Shown here: one piece after another, positions 33,220-42,556 of the stretch
Layout of the letters: each line of letters opens with the position of its first letter
Position numbering within the stretch: position 1 is the stretch's first letter
Source of the DNA: an uncultured Clostridia bacterium
GTDB lineage: Bacteria; Bacillota; Clostridia; Oscillospirales; Ruminococcaceae
Length of the DNA stretch: 49,691 nucleotides
NCBI GenBank assembly: GCA_947307175.1
Contig: CAMZIK010000007.1
Coordinates: 1-49,691 of the forward strand
Direction: 5' to 3'
Program-made: the position numbers and the translations under genes
The notes under the pieces: generated by a model
Told to the model about the DNA's origin: nothing
Database searches by the model: none
What the model saw: the letters and a program-made list of their open reading frames with translations, nothing else

Positions 33220-34230
33220 TTATCCCTTCTGCACGAGCGCATAAGCCGTCAGTTCACCCGTGACCTGAACGCTGATAGTTGCGCTCTGTTCGTCACAGCT
33301 TGACTCAAGCGGCAGAAAAGCGCCTTTCTGCTTATCGTAACACATCACCTGAACAGACTTTATCCCTGTCTTCAGTGTTTTTACGTGATCCTTATCCAAG
33401 CGGAAATACAGCGTTGCACTGCGGCAATCGAGTGTTTTATCCGCTGTTATCTCGACTATCTTTCCGATAACAGTTCCGCCTCCCGAAAACGTCAGCGAAG
33501 ACACACCTGCTTTAAGTTTCTTTTCGGCATCTGCATTTGCAAATATCTTCATCGAAAGCGAGAACGGCTCGCCGCTTTTGTTGACAGCCTTGAAAACGTC
33601 CGAGATTGCAGGTATCGGCTGTTCGGAAAAGCCTGCGGAACCATTTTTGTCCTTTTTGAGAGGGTCTGTGCCCGACCTGACCTCATCACCGTCGTTGATG
33701 CCGTCGTGATCGGTATCAGGGTCTTTGGGGTTTGTTCCCAGTTTCAGCTCCTCTTCATTGGGCAGCCCGTCGCCGTCAATATCCACCTTTGAGTCAGGCA
33801 CGCCTTTTTGTATGGAATCGTATCGGTTGGGGTCTGTACCCGTCAGAAAATGCTCCTGATAGTCAGTCAGTCCGTCGCCGTCAGAATCTTTCTTTTTAGG
33901 CTCTGTCCCGATGATCTTTTCATAATCATCAGGCAGCCAGTCATCGTCCGAATCCTTGAATTCGCCGTTTTTACTGAACTTTTTCCTCTCTGCCTGAGGG
34001 TCATAGGCGGCAGTGCTTTCAGTCTGCGTCGGCTTCTCCACGGAAACGCTCTGTGTGGTAGTCTGCTGGGTACTCTGTGCGGTGGTAGTCTGCATGGAGG
34101 CAGTCTGCTTTGAGGTCGCCTTTGCAGCCGAGCTGTCCTTTGCCTGACTGTCCTGTGTGCTGCTGTCTGAACAGCCCGAAGCAAACACAACGGCTAACGC
34201 AAGCATCAGCGAACACAGCCTTTTTTTCAT
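33220..34230 (-). CDS. Lipoprotein with TSP3-like calcium-binding repeats
   Basis: The protein (336 aa) has a lipoprotein signal peptide with lipobox ASGC near residue 20, a Ser/Thr/Gln-rich linker (about 22-75), four aspartate-rich repeats of thrombospondin-type-3 character ([36 protein letters not shown], about 90-185) and a beta-rich C-terminal domain. It should be tethered outside the cytoplasmic membrane and bind calcium. ATG 34230 is chosen because the signal peptide starts there and GGGGG precedes it; the frame is open further upstream. It sits between the membrane-anchored gene and DUF2461 in the operon. Confidence 0.85.
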   Translation of the reverse strand: MKKRLCSLMLALAVVFASGCSDSSTQDSQAKDSSAAKATSKQTASMQTTTAQSTQQTTTQSVSVEKPTQTESTAAYDPQAERKKFSKNGEFKDSDDDWLPDDYEKIIGTEPKKKDSDGDGLTDYQEHFLTGTDPNRYDSIQKGVPDSKVDIDGDGLPNEEELKLGTNPKDPDTDHDGINDGDEVRSGTDPLKKDKNGSAGFSEQPIPAISDVFKAVNKSGEPFSLSMKIFANADAEKKLKAGVSSLTFSGGGTVIGKIVEITADKTLDCRSATLYFRLDKDHVKTLKTGIKSVQVMCYDKQKGAFLPLESSCDEQSATISVQVTGELTAYALVQKG

Positions 34231-34262
34231 ACACTTACCCCCATAGATCAGTTTCCCGTTCA

Positions 34263-34913
34263 TCAGCTTACCTTCTGTATATCGGTGACATAGAACACCT
34301 CGCAGGCTCCGTCTCCGGTATCCTCTCTTGAAGTGCTTGAGTTCCACTCGAACCATGCCCCGTCCGAATTTTCGGCATATATATCGACGAGGTAGCCTTC
34401 AAGCTTGACATGGTCGCCCTGACGTATCTTTTTTACCTTATCCTTTACAGAAGAAGTTGCCGGTATGATATGGTTGTTGGAAAACTGTCTGTTAACAGCA
34501 TCAGTACCGCCGACAGGTGCAAGCTCATTCACATTGTCTACTTGCCAGTACAGCCACCTTCCCGACTGTGACCAGTGAAAATCTATCTTTTTATTGTTTG
34601 CTGCGACGCTTCCCCATGCAAGTCCGAGATCTACGGGCGAAAGCTTATCACTAAGCTCCGAGCCGTTGTAGGGCTTTGTATGGACAACGAGCGCATCGAC
34701 TTTGTACGAATACTTGAAGGTTATCAGCACACCGTAGCCGTCAACAGTCTTTGTATCGCTTCCCTTCGCTTCCGTCTGTACAGGTTCGGGAAGACCTTCT
34801 ATCTCATTTTGGAAACCGTGATCGCCGTATATGTAAAACATATAGCAAACAGCCGAAACCGACATAATGATTATCGTCAGCAAGCTGAGCAGGCTCTTTT
34901 TCTTATTGCTCAT
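34263..34913 (-). CDS. Membrane-anchored extracellular protein, unknown function
   Basis: The protein (216 aa) has one N-terminal membrane helix (about 8-28) and an extracellular domain with many aromatic residues: [14 protein letters not shown] near 115-128, NNHIIPAT near 148 and a C-terminal [14 protein letters not shown] strand pair resembling a small beta barrel. I do not recognise the family. GGGAGG lies upstream of ATG 34913. It follows the ABC permease by 36 bases and precedes the lipoprotein by 32, so it is probably an extracytoplasmic part of the same system. Confidence 0.75.
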   Translation of the reverse strand: MSNKKKSLLSLLTIIIMSVSAVCYMFYIYGDHGFQNEIEGLPEPVQTEAKGSDTKTVDGYGVLITFKYSYKVDALVVHTKPYNGSELSDKLSPVDLGLAWGSVAANNKKIDFHWSQSGRWLYWQVDNVNELAPVGGTDAVNRQFSNNHIIPATSSVKDKVKKIRQGDHVKLEGYLVDIYAENSDGAWFEWNSSTSREDTGDGACEVFYVTDIQKVS

Positions 34914-34949
34914 ACGGTCCCACCTTCTTTCACGATCCAGCGTATCTGC

Positions 34950-35747
34950 TTATCTCTTATCCCTGTCAACAAACGAAAGGAATACCGTTCCTATCGCAAC
35001 ATACAACACAACGAACAGAAGCGGCAGGCACCACATCTTAAGCAGATTTGCTGCTTCAAATTTATAGTTTTCATCTCCCTGCGAACCGACCATACTGTTC
35101 ACGTTGGCGGTTATACATATCGCATTAAGTCCCCATTTTGAGACCATCAGGTACGACAGCTTTTCGGTAAAGCCTTTAAGTTCAAAGATCATTCCCGATA
35201 AAATGAGCTGAAGTATCAGAACGAACGGCATTACCGTCATTGCCGTCTGCGGAGTCTTTACTATGCACGACACCATCAGACCAAGCATATCCGAGCAGAA
35301 GATTATGATGAAAAACGAGACAGTGAATTCAAGGAACACAGGCAGCATAACGCCTTTATCAGGCATATTTCCGCTGTTGAAGATCATGGTTATGACTGTT
35401 ACTATCACCGCTTCGATGATACACTGCACAAGCTCGAACAGCGCATGAGCGCTTACATATGCAAATACGCTCATACCCGAACGGTGTTCCCTCTTGATTA
35501 TGTCTCTTTCCTTACAAACAGACTGTATCGAATTGAATATGCCTATCCAGATACACGCACATACCAGCGCAAACGCTCCGTTTCTGGTCTCCCTGTAAGA
35601 CTTGAACATATTCGAGCCTGTAACACAGCTTATCAGAAAGGTGATTATTCCTGATGAGATAAAGGCTTTCCAGCCGTTCTCGTTGAGAAATATCCTCCAG
35701 CATTTTCCAAAATAAACTCTTATCTGTTCACCGATAGATGACCGCAT
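34950..35747 (-). CDS. ABC-2 type transporter permease
   Basis: The protein (265 aa) has about six membrane helices with the ABC-2/ABCG layout: an N-terminal cytoplasmic segment, CACIWIGIFNSIQSVCKERDIIKREHRSG between helices 2 and 3, and an extracellular loop before the last helix. This is the membrane half of the transporter whose ATPase is the adjacent double-FHA protein. ABCG-type exporters move lipids, glycans or drugs outward; the cargo is unknown. Confidence 0.88.
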   Translation of the reverse strand: MRSSIGEQIRVYFGKCWRIFLNENGWKAFISSGIITFLISCVTGSNMFKSYRETRNGAFALVCACIWIGIFNSIQSVCKERDIIKREHRSGMSVFAYVSAHALFELVQCIIEAVIVTVITMIFNSGNMPDKGVMLPVFLEFTVSFFIIIFCSDMLGLMVSCIVKTPQTAMTVMPFVLILQLILSGMIFELKGFTEKLSYLMVSKWGLNAICITANVNSMVGSQGDENYKFEAANLLKMWCLPLLFVVLYVAIGTVFLSFVDRDKR

Positions 35748-35770
35748 CTTTCAACTCTCCCAATCGTTTG

Positions 35771-37252
35771 TTAATTGTAAAGTCCCTTGAACTTTGCTAT
35801 GTACAGATCAGGCTCATCATTGACCTTTCCGACTATCGCTTCAAGGTTATCCGTATCAAAAAACTTGTATGAATCCTCAACTGTTCCGAAGAAAGAGATA
35901 TATCCGCACTGATCCCGCTTGCTCTTTGCAAGCACGAGGACCTTGTCAAAATTATGTGCGATACGGTTCGCACCGTGTGAGATTATTACAATTATCTTTC
36001 CTTCGTTTGCGATCTTTCGCAGTATCGACATCAGCTGGACGGTATAGTGTCCGTCTATTCCGCTGTCAGGCTCGTCGAGGAAGAAAACTTCGGGGTCTGC
36101 GATATATTCTATCGCAACGCTGAGTCTTTTTCTCTCTCCGCCGCTAAGCTGCTTTACGAGGCTGTCCTCTACCTTATCAAGATTGAACAGTTTAAGGGTC
36201 TCCATGACCTTTCTTTCTATCTCCTCATCGGGAATATCATCAGGGAGCTTCATCTGTGCAGCGTTCCTCACGGTATGGTACACGCTGTCAAAACCACGCA
36301 TGAGATCCGACTGCGGAACAAAACTTATCTTGCTCTGTACCGTTTCGTCATCGGCATAAAGATCCACGTTGTCGTAAAGTATCATTCCCTCTGCCTTTTC
36401 ATAGCCGAGTATCGCATTGACAAGCGTTGTCTTTCCAGCGCCCGAACCGCCGAGTATCAGTATCATCTCTCCGCTTCTGAAAGTGACATTTATATCCCTT
36501 AAAAGCGCATGGACGCTGAACAGCTTCCTGACAGTTCTCTGCACGATATGTATCTCCAGCGTTGAGCATTTATTTGTTCCCTGCTGGTCAAAGCGCACAT
36601 TCTGATAAACTATCCTGTCGCCGAGAAAAACGAAATTGAGATTCACTATCCTTACACAGTCGCCGATCTTGAGATACAGCGCTGTATTTATCCTGCGGTT
36701 GTTGAGGTAAACTCCGTTGGTGCTGTTCTTATCGGCTATCGCCCAGCCGTTGCCGCTTCTGAAGAACAATGCGTGGTCGGAGGAAATGGCTTTTGAGATC
36801 ACGGTAATATCCTTGTCAACGTTCCTGCCTATATTGACCTGTGTTATGTCATTGTCAAGCATTATGCTCTGCGGAGTAAAGCCTTCGGGGTGGTCAAACA
36901 TCATTATCATGGTAATGACATCATCAGCAGTTTTGGGCGTGCCGTTATAGATATGCAGGACATCACCGTTGGTGAGCCTGTGCATAACGTTTGACTGCAT
37001 ACGTTCACCGTTGAGGTAGGTGCCGTTTGTGCTTCCCGTATCGACATAGAAACAGCCGTTCGTTCCACACAGTACCTTTCCGTGGCAGCGGGAAACAAAA
37101 TCCACATCAAGGTCTATATCGACCATATTCTCCTTTGTGTGCCTTCCCACTATCATTTCACCGCTGACAGTCATTGATCTGATGCTGCCGTCCTTGACAA
37201 TAAGCAGCTGCGGTCCGAAAAATCTTTCGGAATATAACACGGTACTTGACAT
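35771..37252 (-). CDS. Double-FHA ABC transporter ATPase (ABCG type)
   Basis: The protein (493 aa) has two forkhead-associated domains followed by an ABC ATPase. FHA1 (about 33-100) has the phosphothreonine-binding pattern GR at 36-37, SRCH at 54-57 and NG at 76-77. FHA2 (about 138-200) has GR at 142-143, SSDH at 157-160 and NG at 179-180. The ATPase shows Walker A GGSGAGKTT (about 268-276), signature LSGGE (369-373) and Walker B VFFLDEPD (389-396). The same order is known from mycobacterial Rv1747, where FHA domains bind phosphorylated sites made by PknF; there the permease is fused. Kinase and phosphatase genes lie directly upstream, and the permease gene follows after 23 bases. Confidence 0.93.
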   Translation of the reverse strand: MSSTVLYSERFFGPQLLIVKDGSIRSMTVSGEMIVGRHTKENMVDIDLDVDFVSRCHGKVLCGTNGCFYVDTGSTNGTYLNGERMQSNVMHRLTNGDVLHIYNGTPKTADDVITMIMMFDHPEGFTPQSIMLDNDITQVNIGRNVDKDITVISKAISSDHALFFRSGNGWAIADKNSTNGVYLNNRRINTALYLKIGDCVRIVNLNFVFLGDRIVYQNVRFDQQGTNKCSTLEIHIVQRTVRKLFSVHALLRDINVTFRSGEMILILGGSGAGKTTLVNAILGYEKAEGMILYDNVDLYADDETVQSKISFVPQSDLMRGFDSVYHTVRNAAQMKLPDDIPDEEIERKVMETLKLFNLDKVEDSLVKQLSGGERKRLSVAIEYIADPEVFFLDEPDSGIDGHYTVQLMSILRKIANEGKIIVIISHGANRIAHNFDKVLVLAKSKRDQCGYISFFGTVEDSYKFFDTDNLEAIVGKVNDEPDLYIAKFKGLYN

Positions 37253-37275
37253 AGCTTTTCCTCCACATTACACTA

Positions 37276-40191
37276 TCAGCTGTTCAATCTGCTGAAAACG
37301 TAATCTTTCTTTTCATTTATATCTTTTTCCTTTTCTTCTGCGGTGCAGAATGTCACCCTGTATCTGCCGACCTCATTTTCAATAGCCATTCGCTTATCAA
37401 GAGGACAATCAACTATCGTCAGGCGGAAATAGCCGTTGCTCAGCTCCTTGACATCCATTCCGTCAAAGTAGGACACAGCAACGTTCATTCCCTTTATATT
37501 CTTTACGTTATCCAGAGAAGTGATAGGGTTATTGAAGAAGAATGCTCCTTCATAAGACCTGTTGGATGTGACCTCGATAGATTTGATCTGGTTGTAGCTC
37601 AGATCAAGAACGTTCACAGTTTCATTTGATGATGCTGTAAGTGTCTGAATAGGCTTCATATCGGTAATGCTGTTGTGTGCAAAGCTTATAGTGGTAAGCT
37701 TTGTCATTCTGCTCAGAGGTTCGATCGAGGCTATCTTATTGTTATCACCTGAAATGACCGTAAGGTTTGTAAGATCCTTGATAGCGCTGAGATCGGTAAT
37801 TTTATTTTTATTGAACGTGATCGCTTTCATTTGCGTTGCACCGCTGAGAGCAGACAGATCGCTGACCTCATTTTCATCGAGTATGACGGTTTTGAGCTTT
37901 GCAGCGCTTTTTGAAAGCAGAGATATATCACTGATCTTATTTGAGCTTATATTCACATACTCAAGCACAGTACAGTTTTTGATACCGTCAAGGCTGCTGA
38001 TCTCATTGTGGCTGCACTCCACCTTAGTAAGCCTTATCAGCTTTTCAAGACCCGAAAGGCTGCTCAGCTTATTATGGTTGAGGTTGAGAGTTCTGAGTTC
38101 TGTGCAGTCTGCAAGCGCATCGAGAGATGTTATCTCGTTGCTGCTCAGGTCAATATCATTCAGCCTGGTGTTGTCTTTCAGTGCAGACAGATCCTTTATC
38201 TGATTTCCCGAAAAGCTTATCGTTGAAAGATATTTTGCCTTTGTATCCTTGATAGGCGAAATATCCGTGACCTTACAGTTTTCGATCTTCACCCCATAAA
38301 CCTTTTCCAGCTCCATTACAGGTGAGAAATCGCTGACATCACAATATGACACTTCTATATGCGATGCCGTTTTTGCGGTTTTCAAGCAGCTTATATCGGA
38401 AAGATTCGGAATACCGATCAGTTTAACTGAACTCAGAGCAGTTTGCTCTGAAAAATCAAGATCCTTGAAAGCCTTGTTTTCCAGATCGCACTGGTTTATT
38501 GTAAAAGAACGAAGCGCTGTGATCTTTGAAATGGGTTTAAGATCATCAAAGCCCTTGCATTTTTCAATTTCAACCGAATTAAGGTCTTCGCTTGTCTCCC
38601 ACAGCACATCAATGGTCTCCTGCGGTATCTCACATTCGGTAAAGTGGATATACTCAATACTCGGTCTGCTCTTCAGCTGACTTATATCCTTTGGTGTCAC
38701 CACCGTTTTCTTAAAGCTGACATAATCATTGCTTATATAGAAATTGAGATTCGAATCAGTCGGATCAAAAGACATTGATTCAAGCGTTTCTCCTCTTGGG
38801 TTATTATTGCCGCCTTTAGAAATTGCATAGATCAGCCATCCGATCAGCGCAACGGATGCGATCACCAGCAATGAGATAAAAAATACCAATGCTTTTTTCT
38901 TCTTGCGCTGTTTGACTCTCTGAGCGATCTTTTGCTCCATCTCGTTTTCCTGAGTCTGAGGCTGGTACTGCGGCTGCTGAGGCATTTGCATCTGCGGCTG
39001 TACAGGTGCAGTTACGGGAGCCTGCGGCGGAGCATTCCACTGCGGCTGTGCAGACGCAGTTACGGGAGCCTGCGGCGGAGCATTCCATTGCGGCTGAACG
39101 GGCTGCCTGTATGCATCATTGAAAACAGGCTCTCTCTGGGCATCAGGCTGTTCGGCTGCAAAGCGTGTGCTTTGATCCTCCTGCGCAACAAACGCTTTGC
39201 TTTGCTCGTTATTATCATTTTCTGCATTTGACGAAACAGCGAACGGGCTGATGTCTCTCAGAAGCGCCTCTATGCTCTGATACCTGTTCTCCTGAAGAAC
39301 GCTCAATCCTTTCATCAGCGCCGCTTCAAACCCCGGCTCAATATTTATGCCAAGCTGCGACGGAGTTTTCAGATCGTCCTTATGCAGTCTGTCGTTGGAT
39401 TCTTCGGGAGTTACGCCTGTAATACACTTATACATCGTAGCACATAGCGCATAAACGTCTGTCCACGGACCCTGAACGCCCTTGCTGCGATACTGCTCCT
39501 CAGGCGCATAGCCGGGCTTGAGCATAAGTGAAAGGCTTTTGCCTCCGTCTCTTGATGCCTGTCTTGCAGCGCCGAAATCTATAAGCTTTACGGTATTATG
39601 CAGTATCATTATATTCGACGGGCTTATATCACGGTGGATAAGTCCCTGTTTATGTACCTTTTCAAGCGAGAGCATCACAGGCATCAGCACCGTTATGGTC
39701 TGCTGGACGCTCATCGTTCCGTCAGCTTTCAGCTTATTGCTCAGGCTCATTCCGTCAAGGTACTCCATAACGATATAAGCCGTATTGTTCTCAACGAAAA
39801 AGTCAAGGATATGCACTATGCCCATTTCGCCCGAAAACTTTGCCAGCAGCTTTGCTTCGGTCAGGAACCTGTCCCTGCCCTTTAAGAAAGCATCTTTTCC
39901 GTTCTCGTCCTGCGTTTCGGTGATCTCGGAAGAAACAGAGCTGTTGCGGTTTACAAGTCCTGACGGGAAGTATTCCTTTATAGCTACTGTCCTGTCAAGG
40001 CGTGTATCCTTTCCGATATATGTGATACCGAAGCCGCCCTCGCCTTTTGCAGCGCCGACAACATACCTTCCGTTCAGGACCGTGTGAGGTATGAGTCTGT
40101 GCGGCGGAGTGCTTATGTTCTGGTTCTGACCGCAGACAGGGCACTTTTCAATTCCGTCATCTATTTCATTCATACAGAATATGCAAAGCAA
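37276..40191 (-). CDS. Receptor-like Ser/Thr kinase: zinc ribbon, kinase, TM, extracellular LRR
   Basis: The protein (971 aa) starts with a zinc ribbon (C3, C6, C17, C20). The Hanks-type kinase domain (about 42-320) has glycine loop GEGGFG at 50-55, K72, HRD at 186-188, N193 and DFG at 205-207, so all key catalytic residues are present. A Pro/Gln-rich linker (about 360-415, with a near-exact internal duplication) leads to one membrane helix (about 434-457) and an extracellular leucine-rich repeat domain (about 490-940). The protein should sense something outside and phosphorylate inside. It follows the PP2C gene by 3 bases and precedes the FHA-ABC gene by 23. Confidence 0.93.
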   Translation of the reverse strand: MLCIFCMNEIDDGIEKCPVCGQNQNISTPPHRLIPHTVLNGRYVVGAAKGEGGFGITYIGKDTRLDRTVAIKEYFPSGLVNRNSSVSSEITETQDENGKDAFLKGRDRFLTEAKLLAKFSGEMGIVHILDFFVENNTAYIVMEYLDGMSLSNKLKADGTMSVQQTITVLMPVMLSLEKVHKQGLIHRDISPSNIMILHNTVKLIDFGAARQASRDGGKSLSLMLKPGYAPEEQYRSKGVQGPWTDVYALCATMYKCITGVTPEESNDRLHKDDLKTPSQLGINIEPGFEAALMKGLSVLQENRYQSIEALLRDISPFAVSSNAENDNNEQSKAFVAQEDQSTRFAAEQPDAQREPVFNDAYRQPVQPQWNAPPQAPVTASAQPQWNAPPQAPVTAPVQPQMQMPQQPQYQPQTQENEMEQKIAQRVKQRKKKKALVFFISLLVIASVALIGWLIYAISKGGNNNPRGETLESMSFDPTDSNLNFYISNDYVSFKKTVVTPKDISQLKSRPSIEYIHFTECEIPQETIDVLWETSEDLNSVEIEKCKGFDDLKPISKITALRSFTINQCDLENKAFKDLDFSEQTALSSVKLIGIPNLSDISCLKTAKTASHIEVSYCDVSDFSPVMELEKVYGVKIENCKVTDISPIKDTKAKYLSTISFSGNQIKDLSALKDNTRLNDIDLSSNEITSLDALADCTELRTLNLNHNKLSSLSGLEKLIRLTKVECSHNEISSLDGIKNCTVLEYVNISSNKISDISLLSKSAAKLKTVILDENEVSDLSALSGATQMKAITFNKNKITDLSAIKDLTNLTVISGDNNKIASIEPLSRMTKLTTISFAHNSITDMKPIQTLTASSNETVNVLDLSYNQIKSIEVTSNRSYEGAFFFNNPITSLDNVKNIKGMNVAVSYFDGMDVKELSNGYFRLTIVDCPLDKRMAIENEVGRYRVTFCTAEEKEKDINEKKDYVFSRLNS

Positions 40192-40194
40192 TTA

Positions 40195-40905
40195 TTATTC
40201 CTCCCAAAACTTAATGACCACAGCTGTATTGTTGTCGTTGTCCTGTCCTACATTTTCCTCACGGCAGGCGCACATCTTTTCAAGCCACTTACGGACTGTC
40301 TCAGAGCTTTTCAGCGCATCGCACATCTCCTGCTCGACAACATGCTCCCAGAAGCCGTCTGAGCAGATAAGGATACTGTTAATTTCTGAAATGTCAATTA
40401 TGCTAACATCGACCTCAACGTCTTCCCTGCCGCCGAGCGATCTTGTAAGGATACATCTGTCCTCATGGTCACGGATCTGGTCGGCAGTGATCTCGCCGTA
40501 GTCAACACACATCTGCGCAACGCTGTGATCAGTACTCTGAAATACGATCTCACCGTCCTTGAAACCATAAAGCCTGCTGTCGCCCACGTTTGCAAAGACT
40601 GCCTTATCCTCACTGAGCCATACTGCTGCCGCAGTTGTTTTCATTTTATTATCAAGGTCTTCCTGCGCACGGAGAATATTCTTATTTGCGCTGATAAATG
40701 TTTGCCTCAGATCAAAGCTTTCCGACTCAAAGCCCTTTTCAAGCTCCTCCACGAACAGCTTTGACGCCAGCTCGCCGCCCTTATAGCCGCCAAGTCCGTC
40801 TGCGACCGCCGCAGCCAGACCGTTTCTGCCTTCGCAAACAACAAATGAATCCTGATTGTTTCTTCTCGTTCCTATCCGTGAATAGGCATCATAATTATAC
40901 TTCAT
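40195..40905 (-). CDS. PP2C-family Ser/Thr protein phosphatase
   Basis: The protein (236 aa) has the metal-dependent phosphatase motifs GTRRNNQDS at 13-21, ADGLGGYKGGE at 35-45, NVGDSRLYG near 104 and SDGFWEHV near 182. It would remove phosphates placed by the adjacent kinase. It is first in the operon, with CAGGAG six bases before the ATG and a consensus promoter at 40942-40970. Domain and size match bacterial PrpC/Stp proteins, but the neighbours differ from the usual PrpC-PrkC ribosome-linked locus. Confidence 0.93.
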   Translation of the reverse strand: MKYNYDAYSRIGTRRNNQDSFVVCEGRNGLAAAVADGLGGYKGGELASKLFVEELEKGFESESFDLRQTFISANKNILRAQEDLDNKMKTTAAAVWLSEDKAVFANVGDSRLYGFKDGEIVFQSTDHSVAQMCVDYGEITADQIRDHEDRCILTRSLGGREDVEVDVSIIDISEINSILICSDGFWEHVVEQEMCDALKSSETVRKWLEKMCACREENVGQDNDNNTAVVIKFWEE

Positions 40906-40941
40906 GGTAAACTCCTGCTCTCAAGTTCGTATATATAGTTA

Positions 40942-40970
40942 ATTATACACTTTCACGCATATAATGTCAA
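40942..40970 (-). promoter_or_regulatory. Consensus SigA promoter of the seven-gene signalling operon
   Basis: Minus strand: TTGACA (40965-40970), 17-base spacer, TATAAT (40942-40947). All twelve core bases fit consensus. From here the seven genes follow with gaps of 3 to 36 bases and no terminator between them. Confidence 0.88.
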
Positions 40971-40995
40971 CATTTTTTGCTTGCGATCGGGCGTA

Positions 40996-41037
40996 AAAAT
41001 GCCGATCACAGTCATCAAGACCATGATCGGCAAAAAA
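40996..41037 (-). terminator. Intrinsic terminator of the rubredoxin gene
   Basis: The perfect 9-bp stem TGCCGATCA / TGATCGGCA with a 15-base loop has a T run on the minus strand. It lies 18 bases past the rubredoxin stop and just upstream of the signalling-operon promoter. Confidence 0.85.
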
Positions 41038-41054
41038 CTTGCAAATATTACTTA

Positions 41055-41210
41055 TCAGGCAGGTTCAAAATTATCCTTGCCTACTCCGCACAAAGGACAA
41101 ACAAAGTCCTCGGGAACATTTTCCCATTCTGTGCCCGGAGCCACTCCCGCATCGGGCGCACCCTCCTGCGGATCGTAGATATATCCGCAAACGCTGCATA
41201 CATATTTCAT
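41055..41210 (-). CDS. Rubredoxin
   Basis: This small gene (51 aa) codes for a complete rubredoxin, a one-iron electron carrier. It begins [14 protein letters not shown] and ends with [13 protein letters not shown]. The four cysteines ligating iron are C5, C8, C38 and C41 (CxxC ... CPLCG), with the usual aromatic core (Y3, Y10, Y12, W29, F36, F48). AGGAGGTG lies 5 bases before the ATG. Rubredoxins in anaerobes pass electrons to oxygen- or peroxide-reducing enzymes. It follows the PrsW gene by 38 bases without a terminator, so cotranscription is likely. Confidence 0.95.
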   Translation of the reverse strand: MKYVCSVCGYIYDPQEGAPDAGVAPGTEWENVPEDFVCPLCGVGKDNFEPA

Positions 41211-41248
41211 CTGAAACACCTCCTTGTCTGTTTTTTTATCGTATTCTT

Positions 41249-42424
41249 CTATTGCTGTCCGTTATTTCCGTTATAGTTATTCTGGTAGTTTGTATTCTGA
41301 TACTGCTGAGAATAACCGTTCTGACCGTAATACTGACCCTGCTGAGCATAGTCCTGCTGCTGATAATTCTGATAAGGCTGCTGATAGTTCTGCCCGTAAT
41401 ACTGATCCTGATACGAAGTGTTCGGCTGAGTATATCCGTTTGGTGTATAATAGCCCTGCTGCTGTCCGTACTGCTGATACTGTGTCTGACCATATTGCTG
41501 ATACAGCGTCTGCCCGTACTGTGTCTGCTGGTAGTTTATCTGTCCGTATTGTCCGTACTGCTGATACTGATTCTGCTGATAGGTCTGATCGTACTGAGGC
41601 TGATATGCCTGCTGATACGGTTGCTGATATGATTGCTGGTAGGGCTGCTGGTTATAGTAATAATTATACGGATACGCAGGGAACTGCCAGAACGGAACTC
41701 CCATTCCGGGAATAGCCATATCGCCCTTTGATGTCTTATGGATTATAACAAGAGCGGTGATGGTGATAACTATCTCGAAACCAAAGAACAGGACCATCAT
41801 ATCCTTGCTGTTGTTAGTGCCTGACATATACAGGCAGAAGTCATAGAATCCGTGGGTAAGTATCGGAACAAAGAGCGAAAGGAACATATTCCTGCTCTTT
41901 CCGCTGTTGTCTCCGCAGCACTGGCAGTATTTTGCCTTGCCGTAGAAAAGGCCCATGAACACTCCGTCTATCGCATGACCAGGAACTGAGAGTATGCCTC
42001 GCCACAGAGCGATGTTATACGTTCCCTCATCGACAACGTAAAGGATATTTTCAAGCGTTGCGAATCCAAGAGAAACTACCACCGCATAAACAACGGCATC
42101 AAAGGTGTAGTTGAAAGCCTTGTGTTTCCACGTCTTGAGCCTAAGCACGAGGAATTTGAATCCTTCCTCGCTCAGCGCAATGATAAAGAAGCACATTACG
42201 AAATTATAAGCCGTACTTCCCTTGGCGGCGACTTCGTCAAGCACCTTTTCCAAAGTGTATTCTGCTAATACAGCTCCTATGACCGATATTGTAGCTCCCA
42301 TGATAAAAAGACCTATCAGAAGCCCGATCGGTTCCTTTTCGGCTTTGTCCTTATAATAGATAAAAGCGATGATAATGACCGCAGGTATTATCGCCAGTAT
42401 TACGAGAACTCCTGTACTTGGCAT
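41249..42424 (-). CDS. PrsW-family intramembrane metalloprotease with Q/Y-rich tail
   Basis: The protein (391 aa) has an N-terminal membrane part (about 1-232, seven or eight helices) with the PrsW active-site motifs: EExxK at E86-E87, FATLEN (E125), PGHAIDG (H150) and THGFYDF (H191, D195). PrsW proteases cut membrane anti-sigma factors in signalling cascades. The last 137 residues or so are made almost only of Gln, Tyr, Asn, Gly, Pro and Thr in irregular YGQ, QQY and YQQ repeats, a prion-like low-complexity tail predicted cytoplasmic or exposed. Own promoter at 42467-42495; Shine-Dalgarno GGGGGAG. Confidence 0.9.
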   Translation of the reverse strand: MPSTGVLVILAIIPAVIIIAFIYYKDKAEKEPIGLLIGLFIMGATISVIGAVLAEYTLEKVLDEVAAKGSTAYNFVMCFFIIALSEEGFKFLVLRLKTWKHKAFNYTFDAVVYAVVVSLGFATLENILYVVDEGTYNIALWRGILSVPGHAIDGVFMGLFYGKAKYCQCCGDNSGKSRNMFLSLFVPILTHGFYDFCLYMSGTNNSKDMMVLFFGFEIVITITALVIIHKTSKGDMAIPGMGVPFWQFPAYPYNYYYNQQPYQQSYQQPYQQAYQPQYDQTYQQNQYQQYGQYGQINYQQTQYGQTLYQQYGQTQYQQYGQQQGYYTPNGYTQPNTSYQDQYYGQNYQQPYQNYQQQDYAQQGQYYGQNGYSQQYQNTNYQNNYNGNNGQQ

Positions 42425-42466
42425 AAAAGATCTCCCCCATTTCCCCTATGATATTACTTGCACAAG

Positions 42467-42495
42467 ATTATACCACACTTTTTTTGTTTTTGCAA
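42467..42495 (-). promoter_or_regulatory. SigA promoter of the PrsW-rubredoxin transcript
   Basis: Minus strand: TTGCAA (42490-42495), 17-base spacer, TATAAT (42467-42472) with the extended -10 TGG directly before it. Confidence 0.75.
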
Positions 42496-42506
42496 CACTA
42501 ACATAC

Positions 42507-42541
42507 AAAAAATCACCGCCCCGGTGATACAGGGCGGTGAA
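42507..42541 (-). terminator. Intrinsic terminator of the sensory hydrogenase gene
   Basis: The perfect 9-bp stem TCACCGCCC / GGGCGGTGA with a 10-base loop has a T run on the minus strand. It lies 16 bases beyond the stop at 42557. Confidence 0.88.
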
Positions 42542-42556
42542 ATGAAATTACAATTA

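Noticed and set aside
34230..34356. A longer N-terminus for the TSP3-repeat lipoprotein.
   Set aside because: The lipoprotein signal peptide and the ribosome site both point to ATG 34230, and the extension would run into the preceding gene.
41250..41670. Tandem short DNA repeats that might be a CRISPR or satellite array.
   Set aside because: The repetition is irregular, has no constant spacer, and is explained by the Q/Y-rich coding sequence of the PrsW tail.
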